A stretch of 64,000 nucleotides of DNA. Origin: Enoplosus armatus. Lineage: Eukaryota; Chordata; Actinopteri; Centrarchiformes; Enoplosidae. Positions 62,401-64,000 of this stretch are shown piece after piece (the first letter of the stretch is position 1; each line of letters begins with the position of its first letter). Below the pieces are notes generated by a model, which worked only from the letters and a program-made list of their open reading frames with translations, did not search any database and was not told where the DNA came from. The stretch covers positions 20,629,774 to 20,693,773 of the forward strand of contig NC_092195.1 of NCBI RefSeq assembly GCF_043641665.1, written 5' to 3'. Made by a program: the position numbers and the translations under genes.

Positions 62401-62856
62401 GATGACATGATCCTCGTGTTCCACACCCGTGTTTGCTTTTTCTGCAGCATACTATTAATCCTGAGATGTCAGAGCATCCATGAATGCACCAAAATGGTCC
62501 CTGCTTGCAAGTGGGGTGAAATAATTCAATAAAACAACTAAATGAAATGCACTGAAACCACTGGCTGCCTGGAGGGAACATGTTGTCTACTTTAGTAAAT
62601 GGTCTGCAATAATGTTCAGTATTGACGGCATGTGAACCAACAGTTTGGAGGTTTTAAACACGTACAATCAGCTTTATTTCACTGATGATGAATTGTTTAA
62701 CATGTAAAAAAGCATATTTTTCCTGAATCAAGCGTGAAGGCTGTCCTCACGTTTAGTGTGAGTTGGGGGGTTGTCTCCTCCATCTGCAGGTCTACTGGCT
62801 TGAAAAACATAAGCCCTGCCGACATCAGTACTCCACAGACAGAACACAACCACTAC
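37236..62856 (-). CDS. enpp2: Autotaxin (ENPP2, lysophospholipase D), exons 2-25; first coding exon not found
   Basis: This gene encodes secreted lysophospholipase D, which makes lysophosphatidic acid from lysophosphatidylcholine. Twenty-four exons join in frame to 849 codons plus stop (human isoforms are about 863 residues), so only a short signal-peptide exon is missing. Visible are two somatomedin-B domains with 8 cysteines each (the second contains RGD), SVDGFRASY (first metal Asp), PSKTFPN (nucleophile Thr, codon 60,099-60,101), [30 protein letters not shown], and an EF-hand-like loop DYNYDGLRD. Autotaxin-specific signs are [19 protein letters not shown], absence of the 18-residue loop after FFWP that enpp3 has, [17 protein letters not shown], and a C terminus [12 protein letters not shown]. 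It lies upstream of enpp3 on the same strand. The last intron is about 12 kb. It could be a second fish enpp2 copy rather than the main orthologue. Confidence 0.93.
39285..39484. repeat. 62-bp perfect inverted repeat enclosing 33-bp tandem repeats
   Basis: Arms 39,285-39,346 and 39,423-39,484 are exact reverse complements over 62 bp by eye. Between them lie two more direct copies of a 33-bp unit (39,347-39,379 and 39,380-39,412; core AATTAACAGTGGCTGTAGAA), and the end of the left arm is itself a copy. There are therefore three direct copies and one inverted copy of the core. Confidence 0.9.
39640..39740 (-). mobile_element. Possible hAT-type transposon end
   Basis: It ends CTGCCTACGCCACTGG, the complement of CCAGTGGCGTAGGCAG, resembling a common hAT terminal sequence. 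GGCCCACCCA blocks occur here and near 39,110. No target-site duplication or second end was found, so this is tentative. Confidence 0.35.
44691..45175. repeat. Common fish repeat with CCTCCG termini
   Basis: It begins ACCGCTCCGCAGTCGCATGC near CCTCCGCCTTCC and ends ATAATCCCTCTGGCGGCTGC. The interior has GTTTGTGCCAAATCTGAAGA and GAGATATCGCGTTCACAAGA, recognised as a widespread fish element. Class uncertain. Confidence 0.6.
46330..46475. repeat. Fish repeat fragment (GTATCGG-type)
   Basis: Runs of TCAGTATCAG, GGTGTCGGATTGG, TCGGTATCGG and CAGTATCGGACATG resemble the end of a common fish DNA-transposon repeat. A truncated match to its opening (AGGGATGTACCAGAATCCTC) may occur near 27,857. Confidence 0.4.
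47718..47736. repeat. G19 homopolymer
   Basis: Nineteen consecutive G in the enpp2 last intron. Confidence 0.95.
48620..48860. repeat. Fish interspersed repeat (AAGTAAAAGTAC family), copy B
   Basis: It opens TTTACTTAAGTAAAAGTACA like the copy at 25,686, followed by a GATTATTTTCATTATGGACTA-type block common in fish introns. In the enpp2 last intron. Confidence 0.6.
49397..49550 (-). CDS. enpp2: enpp2 exon 24
   Basis: It encodes [20 protein letters not shown] and ends [13 protein letters not shown]. Donor gtaagt, followed by a 12 kb intron. Confidence 0.95.
49943..50075 (-). CDS. enpp2: enpp2 exon 23 (EF-hand-like calcium loop)
   Basis: It encodes [20 protein letters not shown] then [20 protein letters not shown]. 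The calcium loop is intact. 133 nt; donor gtaagg. Confidence 0.95.
51057..51080. repeat. (CA)n microsatellite
   Basis: About 12 CA units within the enpp2 intron between exons 22 and 23. Confidence 0.95.
51181..51258 (-). CDS. enpp2: enpp2 exon 22
   Basis: It encodes [20 protein letters not shown] and YPAFK. 78 nt; donor gtgagt. Confidence 0.95.
51878..52019 (-). CDS. enpp2: enpp2 exon 21
   Basis: It encodes [20 protein letters not shown] and ends [12 protein letters not shown]. 142 nt; donor gtaggc. Confidence 0.94.
53211..53248. repeat. (GT)19 abutting the enpp2 exon 20 donor
   Basis: In the sense strand this is (AC)19 beginning at the second base pair of the donor (GTAC then ACAC). Confidence 0.97.
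53251..53390 (-). CDS. enpp2: enpp2 exon 20, flanked by (UG)n and (CA)n
   Basis: It encodes [20 protein letters not shown] then [20 protein letters not shown]. In the sense strand a (TG)17 tract leads straight into the CAG acceptor, and the donor GTAC runs straight into (CA)19. Its 140 nt are not a multiple of three, so skipping would shift the frame. Confidence 0.95.
53394..53427. repeat. (CA)17 abutting the enpp2 exon 20 acceptor
   Basis: In the sense strand this is (TG)17 immediately followed by CAG, the acceptor. It is the reverse complement of the tract at the donor. Confidence 0.97.
53821..53881 (-). CDS. enpp2: enpp2 exon 19 (linker)
   Basis: It encodes [20 protein letters not shown]. 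The linker diverges from mammals, but its phases (0 in, 1 out) fit. Acceptor gttacag, donor gtaggt. Confidence 0.85.
53973..54145 (-). CDS. enpp2: enpp2 exon 18
   Basis: It encodes [20 protein letters not shown] and ends [10 protein letters not shown]. 173 nt; donor gtcagt. Confidence 0.96.
54384..54471 (-). CDS. enpp2: enpp2 exon 17
   Basis: It encodes [20 protein letters not shown] and NIELYNVMC. 88 nt; donor gtgaga. Confidence 0.96.
54955..55033 (-). CDS. enpp2: enpp2 exon 16 (last zinc-ligand His)
   Basis: It encodes [20 protein letters not shown]; the His of GDHGFDN is a zinc ligand. 79 nt; donor gtaccg. Confidence 0.94.
55639..55766 (-). CDS. enpp2: enpp2 exon 15
   Basis: It encodes [20 protein letters not shown] then [20 protein letters not shown], nearly identical to mammalian autotaxin. 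128 nt. Confidence 0.97.
55907..55938 (-). CDS. enpp2: enpp2 exon 14 (32-nt microexon)
   Basis: It encodes [10 protein letters not shown] with the same size and phase as in enpp3. Donor gtgagt. Confidence 0.92.
56029..56154 (-). CDS. enpp2: enpp2 exon 13
   Basis: It encodes [20 protein letters not shown] then [16 protein letters not shown]. Donor gtaaga. 126 nt. Confidence 0.95.
56969..57077 (-). CDS. enpp2: enpp2 exon 12 (DHG motif)
   Basis: It encodes [20 protein letters not shown] then [10 protein letters not shown]. 109 nt; acceptor ctgtag, donor gtaaga. Confidence 0.96.
57191..57263 (-). CDS. enpp2: enpp2 exon 11 (Asp and His metal ligands)
   Basis: It encodes [20 protein letters not shown] and LSSE; the Asp and His of PDTFGH are zinc ligands. 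73 nt; donor gtgagc. Confidence 0.95.
57970..58035 (-). CDS. enpp2: enpp2 exon 10
   Basis: It encodes [20 protein letters not shown] and QR. 66 nt; donor gtacat. Confidence 0.95.
59081..59136 (-). CDS. enpp2: enpp2 exon 9 (shortened, loop lost)
   Basis: It encodes [18 protein letters not shown] plus two bases of the next codon; donor gtactt. The acceptor side aligns with enpp3 exon 9 but the exon ends 54 nt earlier, removing the 18-residue loop. The junction reads FFWPWVIP. Confidence 0.95.
59734..59853 (-). CDS. enpp2: enpp2 exon 8
   Basis: It encodes [20 protein letters not shown] and ends [10 protein letters not shown], an autotaxin-type signature. 40 codons, phases 0 to 0. Confidence 0.97.
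60072..60151 (-). CDS. enpp2: enpp2 exon 7 (catalytic threonine)
   Basis: It encodes [20 protein letters not shown] and TLAT. The nucleophile Thr codon is at 60,099-60,101. Donor gtaagt. Confidence 0.96.
60350..60447 (-). CDS. enpp2: enpp2 exon 6 (first metal-binding Asp)
   Basis: It encodes [20 protein letters not shown] then [12 protein letters not shown]. The Asp of SVDG is a zinc ligand. 98 nt; donor gtacgt. Confidence 0.96.
60715..60775 (-). CDS. enpp2: enpp2 exon 5
   Basis: It encodes [20 protein letters not shown], the linker into the catalytic domain. The acceptor is tacgag. 61 nt. Confidence 0.92.
60881..61006 (-). CDS. enpp2: enpp2 exon 4 (somatomedin-B domain 2, RGD)
   Basis: It encodes [20 protein letters not shown] then [16 protein letters not shown]. 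The RGD tripeptide of autotaxin, implicated in integrin contact, is retained. Donor gtactt. Confidence 0.95.
61546..61840 (+). repeat. Dispersed repeat, copy 2 (also at 20,242)
   Basis: Same ordered landmarks as copy 1, with some internal sequence that copy 1 lacks. It sits in the enpp2 intron between exons 3 and 4. Confidence 0.8.
62070..62219 (-). CDS. enpp2: enpp2 exon 3 (somatomedin-B domain 1)
   Basis: It encodes [20 protein letters not shown] then [20 protein letters not shown], eight cysteines, very close to mammalian autotaxin. Acceptor ctccag, donor gtcagt. Confidence 0.95.
62751..62856 (-). CDS. enpp2: enpp2 exon 2 (signal-peptide core and pro-region)
   Basis: It encodes [20 protein letters not shown], then [15 protein letters not shown], bounded by cctgcag and gtgagg, phase 0 to 1. 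The Val-rich start looks like a signal-peptide core, and the Pro/Gly-rich end matches the position of the mammalian pro-segment. It was assigned by phase and position rather than strong similarity. No RxxR furin site is visible. Confidence 0.65.
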
Positions 62857-64000
62857 CTGCAGGAAACCACAGAACACACACATTCAATGATTATTTGTGG
62901 ACTCCAATATATGAAATCTCACTTTCCACTCGCTCGGGTCAAAGGTCAGGATCAGCAGCGGCTCAGGGGGGAGCAGAGCTTCAGTGTCTTTCTCAAGGAC
63001 ACTTGATGAGGATGCTTACCAAAATAGAGCCTGGAAAGGTGGTCACTTTACTGCCTCGTTGCCCTAACTAGGAGTTTGTTTTCTTCTCCTCTGAGATACA
63101 TTCATGTTCACGCATCACCAGAGGGGTCAGAGGTCAACGGGCAGTCAGGAATGGCATCGCTGGAATAGTTGGTGCGATTCCAGTCCTCCAGTAGCTCAGC
63201 GAGACGAGAGGACACGAACCCACTAAAGATAAAGGTTCACTTCCGGCCAAAGCCACACAACGTGCCGTACAGAGCTGGTTAAGATGTTGACATCAGTGGG
63301 CTCAGATCCTGCTGAACTGCTCTAAACCAGAGGTGCTTAACTGTGAAGTCATCAGGTACACGTACATCAGCCAGACTAGTCTCCGAGGTCAACTTCACGT
63401 CTGTCAAAATACATTCAAAAGGTGGATTTTTCTCCAAACAGAAAAGAAATAATGAGGAAAAAGAACTACGCTGCCTTTTCATCAAGACTTTGTTCACATT
63501 TAAGGACAATTTAAGACCCCAGCGATGAGTCAGCATTCACCTGTTGAATTCAGGCAGGTGAAGCTTTTGTTCACTCTCTGGACACGAACAGTTGGGCTGC
63601 AACTTGTCATTATTTAAATGATTTGTCGATTGTTTCCTGGACTGTAAAATATGAACACGCTCAGCTCACAACTAGACGTTGAAAAGTGGGTGCTGGATCC
63701 TAAATGTGGTGAATAATGAAAGAGCAGAACTGGGATAACACTCGACTGTGAACAATCCAGTGGAAACATTTTCAAGTTCTGATCAACAGTTCAAAACTAA
63801 AAGAAGTTCAATTTACAATGAAATAAAAAAAAAAAACAGCAAATCATCACGTTTGAGAAGCTGGAACCAGAAAATGACATTTCTGCTTGACTTCGTTTAA
63901 ATCATTAACACATTGGAAAAGGAGTTTTCTTTCCAGCAGCTAAACAGCCCACAGAGTCGTTAATGTCAGATACGGCTACATCTCGGCTTTCATGTGAATG
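62857..64000. other. enpp2 5' region; first coding exon not securely found
   Basis: Exon 2 needs a phase-0 upstream exon with the start codon. One weak candidate is 63,851-63,880, encoding MSFSGSSFSN before a gtgatg donor. Another ATG near 63,478 begins MKRQRSSFSSLFLFCL but has no good phase-0 donor. Exon 1 may equally lie past 64,000. Confidence 0.4.

Noticed and set aside
63279..63536. Open frame with MKRQRSSFSSLFLFCL as enpp2 exon 1
   Set aside because: It resembles a signal peptide, but no good phase-0 donor follows and the frame continues into unrelated residues; left as a weak possibility only.

Overview
The window is vertebrate nuclear DNA, almost certainly from a ray-finned (teleost) fish. 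Coding sequence is split into short exons with canonical GT-AG borders. The introns carry (CA)n and (TATC)n microsatellites, long G/C homopolymers and several repeat families that look like common fish interspersed repeats (a tRNA-derived SINE, MITE-like elements, a LINE reverse-transcriptase scrap). No bacterial or viral genes, CRISPR arrays, rRNA or tRNA genes were recognised.

Two multi-exon genes of the ENPP family (ectonucleotide pyrophosphatase/phosphodiesterases) lie head to tail on the minus strand. The first in transcription order is an enpp2 (autotaxin, lysophospholipase D) gene. Coding exons 2-25 run from 62,856 down to the stop codon at 37,236; the first coding exon is not securely found and probably lies beyond base 64,000 or in the last kilobase. 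The second is an ENPP1/3-clade gene, best called enpp3. Its 25 coding exons run from an ATG at 31,862 (or 31,853) down to a stop at 6,729, giving an open frame of 870 codons plus stop. All exon phases join correctly in both genes, and 14 of the 24 comparable exons have identical lengths, so the two are clearly tandem-type paralogues.

Layout: 1-6,728 is the region downstream of enpp3 (repeat-rich, with a LINE fragment and a palindromic element). 6,729-31,862 is enpp3. 31,863-37,235 is a 5.4 kb intergenic spacer with one MITE. 37,236-62,856 is enpp2, with a 12 kb last intron (37,407-49,396) full of repeats. 62,857-64,000 is enpp2 5' intron or upstream sequence.

Function: both proteins have two somatomedin-B domains, a two-zinc phosphodiesterase domain with a threonine nucleophile, and a catalytically inactive nuclease-like domain with an EF-hand-like calcium loop. 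All six zinc ligands and the nucleophile are visible in both. Enpp3 has a very short cytoplasmic tail and one membrane anchor (type II ectoenzyme acting on nucleotides). Enpp2 has a signal-peptide-like N terminus and lacks 18 codons that enpp3 has after the FFWP motif. That is the hallmark deletion that gives autotaxin its lipid pocket, and here it is visible as a 54-nt shortening of one exon. The most interesting observations are the physical linkage of an enpp2 gene to an enpp3 gene, this exon-shortening event, complementary (UG)n/(CA)n tracts that abut both splice sites of enpp2 exon 20, and two elaborate palindromic repeats.
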